A stretch of DNA of 64,000 bases, taken from the NCBI GenBank assembly GCA_015075325.1, contig JABTUP010000001.1, forward strand, positions 215,135 through 279,134. The letters are read 5' to 3'. The notes below the pieces were generated by a model. It did no database searches, was not told where the DNA came from, and worked only from the letters and a program-made list of their open reading frames with translations. Made by a program: the position numbers and the translations under genes. Numbering within the stretch: position 1 is the first letter of the stretch; every line of letters starts with the position of its first letter. The DNA comes from Flavobacteriales bacterium. GTDB taxonomy: Bacteria > Bacteroidota > Bacteroidia > Flavobacteriales_E > Vicingaceae. Below are positions 26,717-35,019 of this stretch, one piece after another.

Positions 26717-28243
26717 ATGAAGAAAAGGTTATCCATATTATTTCTACTTACTTTCATTACTTCAGTAATAGCTTTTGCTCAGCTTTCTGGCACAAAACAA
26801 GAAGATGTTATTGATCAGGATAACGTATTTTTAGACGGAGTAGTTTCTGATTATTATACTGGAGAAAAACTATCCTATGTAAGCATTCAAGCTGTTGCTG
26901 ACGGAAAAGTAGTTGCTTCAGGAACGTCTGACGGAAAAGGCGAATACAAAATGGTGTTAGAGTTTGATAAAGAATATAAAATAACCTTTTCAAGAGCAGG
27001 ATTGATTGGAAAAACCATTATTGTAACCACATTTGGAGTTCCTGACGATAAAAAACACAAAGTACCAGATATGGGTGCAGAGATTACTCTTTTTAAGCCC
27101 AACGATTGTATTAAATCGGAAATGTTAAATGCTCCTGTTGGTAAAGCCATTTATTTTGTTGATAGAAACGAAATGGATTGGGACATGAATTACTCCATGG
27201 ATAAATTAGCTGCATTAAATAAAATGCTCGACGATTGCTCAAAACAAGTTGAAAAACAAGAAAAAGACTATGCTGCAGCCATGAAATTGGCAGACCAAGC
27301 TTTTGCAAAACGAGATTGGGAAAATGCAAAAATAGGTTACCAAAAAGCATTAACCATATTTGCCGATAAACCCGAACCAAAAGACCGATTAAAACTAATT
27401 GAAACCGAATTAACAAAAAAAGCAGAAGCCGAAAAACAACGAGCAGAAGAAAAAGCAAGAGCCGAAGCCGAAGCTAAAGCTAAAGCAGAAAAAGAAGCTG
27501 CTGCTAAAAAAGAAGAGCAAGAACGCTTAGCCAAAGAAAAAGCCGAAGCAACAGCTCTTGCCAAAGCCGAAGCAGAAAAGGCTGAACTTGCTAAAGCCGA
27601 AGCTGCTGCTAAAAAAGCCGAAGAAGAGCGTTTAGCGAAAGAGAAAAAAGAAGCCGAAGCTAAACTTGCCCAAGAAGCAGCTGCAAAAGCTCAACTAGAA
27701 AAAGACGAGGCCATAAAAAAGAAAGAAGAAGAAAAACTAATTGCACAAAAAGAGGCTGAAAAACAAAAAGCACTTGCCGAAAAAACAAAACTAGAAAAAG
27801 AAGCTGCAAGCAACAAAAAAGAAGAAGTGGAGGCAAAAAAAGATGAAGTAATTGCCACCAACAATGCTAAAAAAGAAGAAAAAGAGAAACTTATTGCCCA
27901 AAAAGAAGCCGAAAAAAGAGCTGCTGAGGAAACCAAAGCTAAAGAAGAAAAAGAAGCCGCAGCTAAAAAAGAAGAACAAGAACGCATAGCAAAAGAACAA
28001 GCTGCCAACCTTGCTAAAAAAGCAGAAGACGAACGTGCTGAAAATAAAGTAGTTTTACTCGAAGAAAAAGAAGAAGTAGAACAACAAATTGCTACACAAG
28101 TTGAAGAAGAGAAAAAAGCACCCATAAAAGGCTCCTCAACCATTAAAATAAAAAGAACCAACAAAGGCAGACACCTTTACGAAAAACCAAACAAAACAGG
28201 CAAAGGTGATGGACCACGCCCCCGTAAACACATGGTGCTTTAA
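26717..28243 (+). CDS. exported protein with carboxypeptidase-regulatory-like domain and long Lys/Glu/Ala coiled coil
   Basis: A 508-residue protein. ATG at 26717 is preferred over an upstream TTG since it puts the signal peptide (MKKRLSILFLLTFITSVIAFAQ) at the start. Residues about 40-120 form a CarboxypepD_reg-like beta domain (FLDGVVSDYYTGEKLSYVSI). Residues about 170-235 are helical with a TPR-like pair (AKRDWENAKIGYQKAL). From about 235 to 460 the sequence is almost only K, E and A (AEKEAAAKKEEQERLAKEK), a very long single helix or coiled coil. The basic tail ends IKIKRTNKGRHLYEKP. Composition resembles TolA-like periplasmic spacers, so a periplasm-spanning linker is plausible (inference). 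Confidence 0.6.
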   Translation: MKKRLSILFLLTFITSVIAFAQLSGTKQEDVIDQDNVFLDGVVSDYYTGEKLSYVSIQAVADGKVVASGTSDGKGEYKMVLEFDKEYKITFSRAGLIGKTIIVTTFGVPDDKKHKVPDMGAEITLFKPNDCIKSEMLNAPVGKAIYFVDRNEMDWDMNYSMDKLAALNKMLDDCSKQVEKQEKDYAAAMKLADQAFAKRDWENAKIGYQKALTIFADKPEPKDRLKLIETELTKKAEAEKQRAEEKARAEAEAKAKAEKEAAAKKEEQERLAKEKAEATALAKAEAEKAELAKAEAAAKKAEEERLAKEKKEAEAKLAQEAAAKAQLEKDEAIKKKEEEKLIAQKEAEKQKALAEKTKLEKEAASNKKEEVEAKKDEVIATNNAKKEEKEKLIAQKEAEKRAAEETKAKEEKEAAAKKEEQERIAKEQAANLAKKAEDERAENKVVLLEEKEEVEQQIATQVEEEKKAPIKGSSTIKIKRTNKGRHLYEKPNKTGKGDGPRPRKHMVL

Positions 28244-28468
28244 GTTTTTCGCAATAATCTTTAACGAAAACTATTTTAGAACTTCTGTTTTAAGGATAAA
28301 ATCCTATTTTTTAATTTACTCTACTTGAAAGTAAGCATACCATGCTCACACAACACGTTTTAAGTGAAATTACCTAAAACATCAGAGCATTTACTTACTG
28401 TAATAACCGTTGTATTACTCTTTTCAAAAACTTATTTAACGTCTAACTTAGTCTAAAAAAAATAAGCG

Positions 28469-28972
28469 ATGAAATATATAATAACAACATATTTAATCTT
28501 TTCTATTTCGTTTTTAATGGCTCAAACACAAAAAAAATTAAAAATAGAAGGCATAACTACAAATGGAGAAACGATAAATACTAGTGCGTTGAAAAATGTT
28601 ACTATAAACATATACGAATACAACGACAAAATAGCTTCTTATGAATCGAATCTTAAAGGACAATTTGAATTTGAGATTGACATGAACTCTTACATTATGC
28701 TGGAATTCTTAAAAGAAGGTTTTCTAACAAAAAGAATATTGTTTGACACCAGAAACAAAAACATTGACTATGGTAAAAATTACATCCCATTTAATTTTGA
28801 AATTGTAATGCTACTCAAAGTTGAAGGAATAGATGCTGATGATATTGATTTTCCAATTACCAAGATTGAATACTTTCCAGAAGAAAAGGAATTTTTATTC
28901 GTTGAAAAATACACCAACGACATGATTAAACTTCAAGAAAAAATCATCAATAAACGGACAAAAGAACATTAA
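28469..28972 (+). CDS. small exported protein with carboxypeptidase-regulatory-like fold
   Basis: A 167-residue protein with signal MKYIITTYLIFSISFLMAQ. The mature part (KLKIEGITTNGETINTSALK, then VTINIYEYNDKIASYESN and FEFEIDMNSYIMLEFLKEGF) follows the beta-sandwich pattern of the CarboxypepD_reg-like domain in the upstream gene (GKGEYKMVLEFDKEYKITF). It may be a diverged partial relative. The upstream 225 bases contain only a weak AGGAT/ATCCT hairpin at about 28293-28310. The function is unknown. Confidence 0.55.
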   Translation: MKYIITTYLIFSISFLMAQTQKKLKIEGITTNGETINTSALKNVTINIYEYNDKIASYESNLKGQFEFEIDMNSYIMLEFLKEGFLTKRILFDTRNKNIDYGKNYIPFNFEIVMLLKVEGIDADDIDFPITKIEYFPEEKEFLFVEKYTNDMIKLQEKIINKRTKEH

Positions 28973-29106
28973 TAAATTTGAAATAACTTTCTGTTGTTAA
29001 TTACTATTTTTCTTTAGTATTTCTCAAAACCTTTACAACATTACCTTTGAGTAAAATACAAACTATACTTTTTTGTTTGTAATAGCGTTTTATTGATTTA
29101 ACTTTT

Positions 29107-29140
29107 CACTGCGGAAATCAGCGATATCTGCGAGAAAGAA
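29107..29140. repeat. ATCTGCG-type intergenic repeat fragment
   Basis: CACTGCGGAAATCAGCGATATCTGCGAGAAAG is made of the same words as the longer copy at 26574-26690. It ends about 10 bases before the AsmA-like start codon. Confidence 0.45.
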
Positions 29141-29149
29141 CCTAAATGA

Positions 29150-31807
29150 ATGTCGGTATATAAAAAAGTTGCCATAACCTTTTCCATCATCATTTCTTTA
29201 CTGTTTGGTGCTGGATGGTACATTTCGTCTGTTTACGAAGATGAAGTTAAGAACTTTATTTTATCCGAAATAAACAACCGCCTAAACACCAAAGTGGACA
29301 TGGAGGAAATTAATTTCTCCGTTTTTAAAAAATTTCCTTACGCCTCGTTAGAATTAAAAAATGTTCGTGCCGATGAAGTAATATCGAAAGAAAAAAAAGA
29401 CGATTTATTTAAAATTAAATCCATTTTTCTGCAGTTCAACATCATTGACATCATTAAAGAAAACTATACCATTAAAAAAATTGCAGTTGAAGATGGTTTT
29501 ATTAATTTATCTATCGACAAAAAAGGAAACGATAATTTCCATTTTTGGAAAAAAGACACCGCTCAAACTGCAAATGCTTTTCAAATAGAACTATCAAAAC
29601 TCGATTTTGAAAACATTTCCATTTCAATGGTTAACGATTTTAAAAAACTCGATTTTTTTGTTTTGGTTGACCAACTCAATTTATCAGGAAATTTTTCAGA
29701 TAAAGACTACACGCTTAACACCGATGCGAAATTGCTTTTACAAGAACTCAATAGCAACAACCAAAAATGGATAAAAAATAAAAAAATAAAGTTGTCTACT
29801 GCATTAGCTGTAAATCAAGAAACAGGAAAATACACCATAGAAAATGGTAAGGTTGCAATTGAAGATTTGAGTTTCAACTTATCGGGAAATTTTATCGACA
29901 AGAAAAATTATACGGTTTTAGACATTGTATCGAAAGGTAACAACCTATCAATTGAATCTATTTTTTCGTTATTTCCACCCGAACAACAAGAAAAATTAAA
30001 ATCGTATAAAACAACAGGAGACATTACGTACAACGCAAACATAAAAGGAAACTATTCATTTACCGAAAGCCCCAATTTTGAAGCTTCATTCAGCATTTTA
30101 AACGGAGAAATTGTAGAGCAAAACTCTGAATTATCGTTAACACAATTGAGCGTAAATGGAAGGTTTATTAACGTAAAAAGCAATCCCACAAAATTAGAAT
30201 TGAAAAATTTTAATGCCAATTTTGGTGCTGGTCACATTGCCGGAGATTACACTATTACTGATTTAAACAATCCTCATGTGGTTTTAAAATCGGTTGCAAA
30301 TATTGATATTTTGTCGGCAAAAAGTTTTTTTAAAATTGACACCCTTGAACTTGCCGAAGGAAAACTCGAATTAAATATCGAATACAACGGATACATTAGT
30401 GAATTGAGCAATATAAAAGCACAAGATTTGCAAAAATTAGCTGCAACAGGAAATGTAAAACTTTCCGAAACCAATTTAAAGCTAGTTAACTATCCTCATT
30501 TGCTTTCCAATTTAAATGCTTCATTTCAGTTTAACAACAACGAAATAATTATCGACTCGCTTCAAACCAACTTTAATAAAAGTGCAATTTCGTTAAACGG
30601 AAGTTTTAAAAACCTGTTGGCATACCTTTTTATCGAAGACCAAAAACTATTGGTAAATGCTAATTTTCATGCAAAAAAAATTATTCTTGATGATTTGTTG
30701 ACGAGTAACAACAATACTAAAAACAATAACGATTATAGTTTAATTCTTCCTCAAAACATTTCATTTCAACTCAATACAAAAATTGATTCATTTTATTTTA
30801 GAAAATTTGAAGCCAAAAATTTTTCCTCACAACTTAAACTTCACAACAAACAATTTACTGCTTCCAACATTCAGTTTAACGCCATGCAGGGTTCAGCAAA
30901 GGGCGAACTTTACATTGATGAATCAGACAGTACTAAAACCATTATAACCAGCACCGCAAATCTGGAAAACATAAACATAAATCAACTGTTTTATCAATTT
31001 GAAAACTTCGGGCAAAACTACTTTGTTGCTGAAAACATTAAAGGCAATGTTAGTTCAGCAATTCAATTTGCATCTGTTTGGGACAAAAATTTAAAACTCA
31101 ACAAAGATAAACTTTACGTTTTAGCCGATTTAACCATAAAAAAAGGAGAGTTGATTAACTATAAACCTGCTTTGGCTTTGAGTAAATTTATTGAAATAAA
31201 TGAATTGGAACACATTAAATTTTCGACCTTACAAACACAATTAGAAATAAAAAATCAAATCATATCTATTCCAAAAACAGAAATAAAATCATCGGCATTA
31301 GATTTAACCATTTCTGGAACACACACGTTCGACAACGAAATTGACTATCGTTTTAAATTATTAATGAGCGATGTGTTATGGAAAAAGGCAAAATCGAAAA
31401 AGAAAGAAAACTCAGAATTCGGTTATGAAGAAGAAGATGGCTTAGGTAAAGCAGTACTGTTTTTAAGAATGACTGGAACAGTTAAAAACCCGAAAATTAG
31501 CTACGACACCAAAAGTTTAAAAGAAAAATGGAGCGATGATATTAAAGAAGAAAAACGAACCTTAAAACAGATTTTAAAAGATGAGTTTGGTTGGTTTAAA
31601 AAAGACAGCACACTTACCGACCCCAAAAAACCTAAAAAAGATGGATTTTTAATTGAGTGGGAAGAAGATACGAGAAAGTCGGAAGTGGGAAGTTCGAAGA
31701 CCGAAGACCGAAGTGGTAAGCCAGAGGAGAAAAAAGGCTTAGGAAAACTTATAGATAAGATTGCCAAACCTGATGCTGAAGAGTACGAAGAAAGTGATGA
31801 TTTTTAA
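29150..31807 (+). CDS. AsmA-like envelope protein
   Basis: An 885-residue protein with one N-terminal membrane helix (VAITFSIIISLLFGAGWYISSVY) and a long, repetitive beta-rich periplasmic region beginning LNTKVDMEEINFSVFKKFPY, the AsmA N-terminal pattern, and ending in an AsmA_C-like part (GTVKNPKISYDTKSL). AsmA-like proteins are hydrophobic-groove bridges thought to carry phospholipids between membranes. The last 60 residues are a charged low-complexity tail; bases about 31671-31722 within it read as the GGAAG/GAAGACCGAAG intergenic repeat (residues TRKSEVGSSKTEDRSGKPEE), which appears to have been captured as coding sequence. Confidence 0.82.
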   Translation: MSVYKKVAITFSIIISLLFGAGWYISSVYEDEVKNFILSEINNRLNTKVDMEEINFSVFKKFPYASLELKNVRADEVISKEKKDDLFKIKSIFLQFNIIDIIKENYTIKKIAVEDGFINLSIDKKGNDNFHFWKKDTAQTANAFQIELSKLDFENISISMVNDFKKLDFFVLVDQLNLSGNFSDKDYTLNTDAKLLLQELNSNNQKWIKNKKIKLSTALAVNQETGKYTIENGKVAIEDLSFNLSGNFIDKKNYTVLDIVSKGNNLSIESIFSLFPPEQQEKLKSYKTTGDITYNANIKGNYSFTESPNFEASFSILNGEIVEQNSELSLTQLSVNGRFINVKSNPTKLELKNFNANFGAGHIAGDYTITDLNNPHVVLKSVANIDILSAKSFFKIDTLELAEGKLELNIEYNGYISELSNIKAQDLQKLAATGNVKLSETNLKLVNYPHLLSNLNASFQFNNNEIIIDSLQTNFNKSAISLNGSFKNLLAYLFIEDQKLLVNANFHAKKIILDDLLTSNNNTKNNNDYSLILPQNISFQLNTKIDSFYFRKFEAKNFSSQLKLHNKQFTASNIQFNAMQGSAKGELYIDESDSTKTIITSTANLENININQLFYQFENFGQNYFVAENIKGNVSSAIQFASVWDKNLKLNKDKLYVLADLTIKKGELINYKPALALSKFIEINELEHIKFSTLQTQLEIKNQIISIPKTEIKSSALDLTISGTHTFDNEIDYRFKLLMSDVLWKKAKSKKKENSEFGYEEEDGLGKAVLFLRMTGTVKNPKISYDTKSLKEKWSDDIKEEKRTLKQILKDEFGWFKKDSTLTDPKKPKKDGFLIEWEEDTRKSEVGSSKTEDRSGKPEEKKGLGKLIDKIAKPDAEEYEESDDF

Positions 31808-31843
31808 ATTGTTTCATTAAAAAAAAGCATACTTTTAACTACG

Positions 31844-32326
31844 ATGAAAGAATATAAAATTGTTGTAGTGACAAATAAGTTAAATAAGATTGTTAAATAC
31901 TTATTTCATTCAATATTGTTATTCAATTTTATTATTTCAATTTATCTTTTTATTAATGATGTCTCTATCTATTTTGGTAAATCGCTTATTTCTTTAGTGA
32001 TTTTAGGTGCTATTTTCTCAGTTATTTTAAGAAAGAGTAATGTTATTAAAGTACTTGGTGATTTTCAGATTTCTAAAAATGATATTATTATTAATATTGA
32101 TGGAAACTTGTATCAAAAAAATAATTTGAAGGATTTTATTATTCTAATAGATGGATACACAAATCAAATAACCTTTTTATATGATTCATTTTTAATTAGC
32201 AAAGGATTTGAAAATAAGATTTCTTTTACTTTGTCGACCAATAAACATTTTGAGTATTTTTTTATTATTAAAAACAAAGAGGATTTTGAATTTATTAATG
32301 AATGTGAATTAATCTATTTATCTTGA
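31844..32326 (+). CDS. small inner-membrane protein, unknown function
   Basis: A 160-residue protein with two adjacent hydrophobic helices (about residues 19-40 LFHSILLFNFIISIYLFI and 44-64 LISLVILGAIFSVIL) followed by a soluble C-terminal beta-rich domain. The layout is like PH-domain membrane proteins (two helices plus a small beta domain). No motif identifies a function. It lies between the asmA-like gene and rarA, with 36 and 65 bases of spacing. Confidence 0.5.
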   Translation: MKEYKIVVVTNKLNKIVKYLFHSILLFNFIISIYLFINDVSIYFGKSLISLVILGAIFSVILRKSNVIKVLGDFQISKNDIIINIDGNLYQKNNLKDFIILIDGYTNQITFLYDSFLISKGFENKISFTLSTNKHFEYFFIIKNKEDFEFINECELIYLS

Positions 32327-32391
32327 AGCATTAATAATCTTTAGAATCAGAACTTCTTTTTCTAATTTAGCACTAAACAAACTTTAATTTT

Positions 32392-33672
32392 TTGACTCCA
32401 CAAACCCCATTAGCAGAACGGTTACGACCAACTACTTTCGATAATTATGTTGGACAAGAACATTTGATTGGACAAAATTCCACATTACGTAATGTAATCG
32501 AAAAAGGAATTATTCCTTCCATGATTTTTTGGGGTCCACCTGGAGTTGGAAAAACTACCTTGGCTAACATTATTGCCAACTACACCAAACAACCTTTTTA
32601 TACGTTGAGTGCAATCAACTCTGGAGTAAAAGACATTCGTGAGATTATTGACAAAGCCAAATCGCAACAACTTTTCGGCACAAAAAACCCGGTGTTGTTT
32701 ATTGATGAAATTCATCGTTTTAGTAAATCACAACAAGATTCATTACTAGGTGCAGTAGAAAAAGGAACGGTTACTTTAATTGGTGCAACTACCGAAAATC
32801 CTTCGTTTGAAGTGATTTCTGCTTTACTATCGCGTTGTCAGGTTTACATACTAAAAGAACAAACCAAAGAAGATTTAACCAAACTATTGCACATCGCTTT
32901 AGAAAAAGACGAATTTCTAAATAAGAAAAAAATCAACATTTTAGAGTACGAGGCTTTGCTGCAACTTTCGGGTGGAGATGCTCGAAAACTACTCAATACC
33001 TTAGAAATTGTTGTCAATAATTTTGAAACCGAACCCATAGACATTACCAACGACAAGGTAATTGAAATTGTACAACAAAACATGGTTCGGTACGATAAAA
33101 CTGGCGACCAACATTATGATATTATTTCTGCCTACATCAAATCCATTCGTGGTAGCGACCCAAATGCAGCAGTGTATTGGTTGGCTCGAATGCTCGAAGG
33201 CGGTGAAGACCCTAAATTTATTGCACGAAGATTACTGATTTTATCCTCAGAAGATATTGGAAACGCTAACCCAACAGCATTGGTTATTGCCAACAATTGC
33301 TTTCAAGCCATTAATGTAATTGGCATGCCCGAAGCACGAATTATTTTATCACAAGCCACCATTTATTTAGCTACCTCACCCAAAAGCAATGCGTCTTACC
33401 AAGCCATTAATGAAGCGATGGATTTGGTTCGAAAAACTGGTAATTTGTCTGTTCCTCTTCACTTAAGAAATGCACCAACAAAATTGATGAAAGACATTGG
33501 TTATGGTGCTAATTATGCTTATTCACACAGCTACGAAGGAAACTTTAAAGCACAAGAATATTTACCTGATGAAATAAAAAATGCCAAGTTTTACGAACCG
33601 GGTAAAAATGCAAAAGAAGACAGCATCAGAAAGTTCTTAAAAGACAATTGGAAAGACAAGTATAATTATTAG
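32392..33672 (+). CDS. rarA: replication-associated recombination protein A (MgsA/WRNIP1 family AAA ATPase)
   Basis: A 426-residue AAA ATPase. PLAERLRPTTFDNYVGQEH is the family N-terminus, Walker A is WGPPGVGKTT (Gly48-Thr55), Walker B is VLFIDEIHRF, and the C-terminal domain reads SIRGSDPNAAVYWLARMLEGG and RRLLILSSEDIGNANP, the MgsA signature. It acts at stalled replication forks with SSB. The start is TTG at 32392; an in-frame stop at 32374 leaves no alternative upstream start. Confidence 0.95.
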   Translation: MTPQTPLAERLRPTTFDNYVGQEHLIGQNSTLRNVIEKGIIPSMIFWGPPGVGKTTLANIIANYTKQPFYTLSAINSGVKDIREIIDKAKSQQLFGTKNPVLFIDEIHRFSKSQQDSLLGAVEKGTVTLIGATTENPSFEVISALLSRCQVYILKEQTKEDLTKLLHIALEKDEFLNKKKINILEYEALLQLSGGDARKLLNTLEIVVNNFETEPIDITNDKVIEIVQQNMVRYDKTGDQHYDIISAYIKSIRGSDPNAAVYWLARMLEGGEDPKFIARRLLILSSEDIGNANPTALVIANNCFQAINVIGMPEARIILSQATIYLATSPKSNASYQAINEAMDLVRKTGNLSVPLHLRNAPTKLMKDIGYGANYAYSHSYEGNFKAQEYLPDEIKNAKFYEPGKNAKEDSIRKFLKDNWKDKYNY

Positions 33673-33681
33673 CCTCCCCAA

Positions 33682-33698
33682 CCCCTCCGAAGGAGGGG
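33682..33698. repeat. CCCCTCC palindrome (UUCG-type loop on the minus strand)
   Basis: CCCCTCC-GAA-GGAGGGG lies just after rarA. Read on the minus strand it folds to a C(UUCG)G tetraloop stem. There is no T-tract on either side, so its action as a terminator is uncertain. GC-rich islets of this form stand out against the AT-rich background. Confidence 0.45.
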
Positions 33699-33762
33699 CT
33701 TATGTAGAGGAACGAAAATGGAATATATAGGGGTAATTTATTAACTATTTAAAATTTAAACC

Positions 33763-33936
33763 ATGAACTACAATTTAGAAGAAAGAAAGTACAACGAAAT
33801 TGCAAAATTGATTGAAAGCGATGGACCTGTAGGAATTGATGCAAAAAAAACACACATCATTATTATCAATGCTTTGGCTGAATTACATACAAAAATTGAT
33901 AAGTTAGAAAAAGAAATTGCTGAGTTGAAAAAGTAG
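33763..33936 (+). CDS. small protein of 57 residues with C-terminal coiled coil
   Basis: ATG at 33763 opens a 57-codon frame ending with TAG at 33934-33936: MNYNLEERKYNEIAKLIESD, then GPVGIDAKKTHIIIINALAE, then a heptad-like tail LHTKIDKLEKEIAELKK. The regular leucine spacing and balanced charge suggest a real dimerising protein, not chance. It has no known domain. The stop codon overlaps the first base of a GAGACAGAT palindrome that may terminate its transcript. Confidence 0.6.
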   Translation: MNYNLEERKYNEIAKLIESDGPVGIDAKKTHIIIINALAELHTKIDKLEKEIAELKK

Positions 33937-34008
33937 AGACAGATGATTATCTGTCTCAAAAATAAGACAATTAACTATCTCAAAAATAAGACGCATAATT
34001 ATGCGTCT
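33936..34008. repeat. pair of GAGAC-type palindromes
   Basis: Two hairpins, GAGACAGATGATTATCTGTC (arms complete to 33957) and the perfect 20-bp palindrome AGACGCATAATTATGCGTCT (33989-34008), flank a short ATAAGACAATTAACTATCTC stretch. The second palindrome contains the folD stop codon and last codons. They belong with the copy at 4321-4342. They may work as a shared terminator for the 57-residue gene and folD. Confidence 0.65.
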
Positions 34009-34874
34009 CTACGAACTGCCAACAACGTATTTTTCAATAAACTCGCTATTGTCATTGGACCTACTCCACCAGGAACAGGCGATATAAAAGCACATTTTGG
34101 TGCAACTTCATCAAATTTTACATCACCAATTAATCGAAAACCCGATTTTTTGGTAGCGTCTTCAATTCGATGAATACCCACATCAATAACTGTAGCACCT
34201 TCTTTAACCATGTTGGCAGTTAAAAATTCAGGTTTACCAATGGCAACAATTAGGATGTCGGCTTGTTTGGTTATTTCTGCTAAGTTTTGGGTTTTGCTGT
34301 GTGTGAGTGTTACGGTACAGTTGCCTGGATAAGTATTACGAGCCATTAAAATGCTCATGGGCGAACCCACAATATTGCTTCTTCCAATTACCACACAATG
34401 TTTTCCTTCGGTTGAAATGTTATAATGGCGGAGCATTTCAACAATACCGTAAGGAGTTGCTGGTAAAAAGCTCGGTAAGTTCAACACCATTTTACCCAAA
34501 CTTACTGGATGAAACCCATCTACATCTTTTAATGGAGAAATGGCTTCGGTTACTTTTTGTTCGTTAATGTGTTTAGGTAATGGCAGCTGAACAATAAAAC
34601 CATCTATTTCTTTATTGTTGTTTAGTTTTTCTATTTCATTCAATAAATCAGTTTCAGAAATAGTTGCTGGTAATTCTACTAAAGTTGAACCAAAACCCAC
34701 TTTTTCGCAAGCCTTAACTTTTGCATTTACATAAGTTTGACTAGCACCATCGTTACCAACCAACACAGCAGCTAAATGTGGAACTTTTCCGCCTCTCAAC
34801 TTTATAGCTTCAACTTCTAAGGCAATATCGCTTTTAATTTTATCTGAAACTTCTATTCCGCTAATTATTTTCAT
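33999..34874 (-). CDS. folD: bifunctional methylenetetrahydrofolate dehydrogenase/cyclohydrolase
   Basis: A 291-residue protein. ATG at 34874 (MKIISGIEVSDKIK) is chosen because it gives the usual FolD N-terminus and length, whereas upstream codons lie in tandem-repeat DNA. Catalytic Lys is in SQTYVNAKVKACEKVG, the NADP-binding section is CVVIGRSNIVGSPMSILM, and SPVPGGVGPMTIASLL is the C-terminal signature. It interconverts 5,10-methylene-, methenyl- and 10-formyl-THF for purine and thymidylate synthesis. The last residues VRRDA are encoded by a GAGACGCA repeat palindrome, an apparent 3' extension. Confidence 0.95.
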   Translation of the reverse strand: MKIISGIEVSDKIKSDIALEVEAIKLRGGKVPHLAAVLVGNDGASQTYVNAKVKACEKVGFGSTLVELPATISETDLLNEIEKLNNNKEIDGFIVQLPLPKHINEQKVTEAISPLKDVDGFHPVSLGKMVLNLPSFLPATPYGIVEMLRHYNISTEGKHCVVIGRSNIVGSPMSILMARNTYPGNCTVTLTHSKTQNLAEITKQADILIVAIGKPEFLTANMVKEGATVIDVGIHRIEDATKKSGFRLIGDVKFDEVAPKCAFISPVPGGVGPMTIASLLKNTLLAVRRDA

Positions 34875-35018
34875 GGTTGATTGTTGTTGGTTGATTGTTG
34901 TTAGTTGATTTTTACTGGTTTCTCGCAGAGTTCGCAAATTCACGCAAAGTAATTATCACATTTATCCTTTCACATTTCACCTTTTTGAAGACTGATAACT
35001 GTGAACTGACGACTGAGT
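34875..35018. repeat. folD-ffh gap: 14-bp tandem repeat plus degenerate repeat words
   Basis: GGTTGATTGTTGTT occurs at 34875-34888 and again at 34889-34902, with a partial third copy after it. Then come CTCGCAGAGTTCGCAAATTC (ATCTGCG-type family) and, at about 34986-35014, spaced ACTGA words (GAAGACTGATAACTGTGAAC). Three different repeat types are packed in one 145-base gap. Confidence 0.6.
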
Positions 35019-35019
35019 A

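Noticed and set aside
27691..28164. Long open frames on the minus strand within the coiled-coil gene
   Set aside because: They are the complement of the K/E/A codon runs (giving Ser/Phe/Ala-rich nonsense) and lie fully inside a convincing plus-strand gene.
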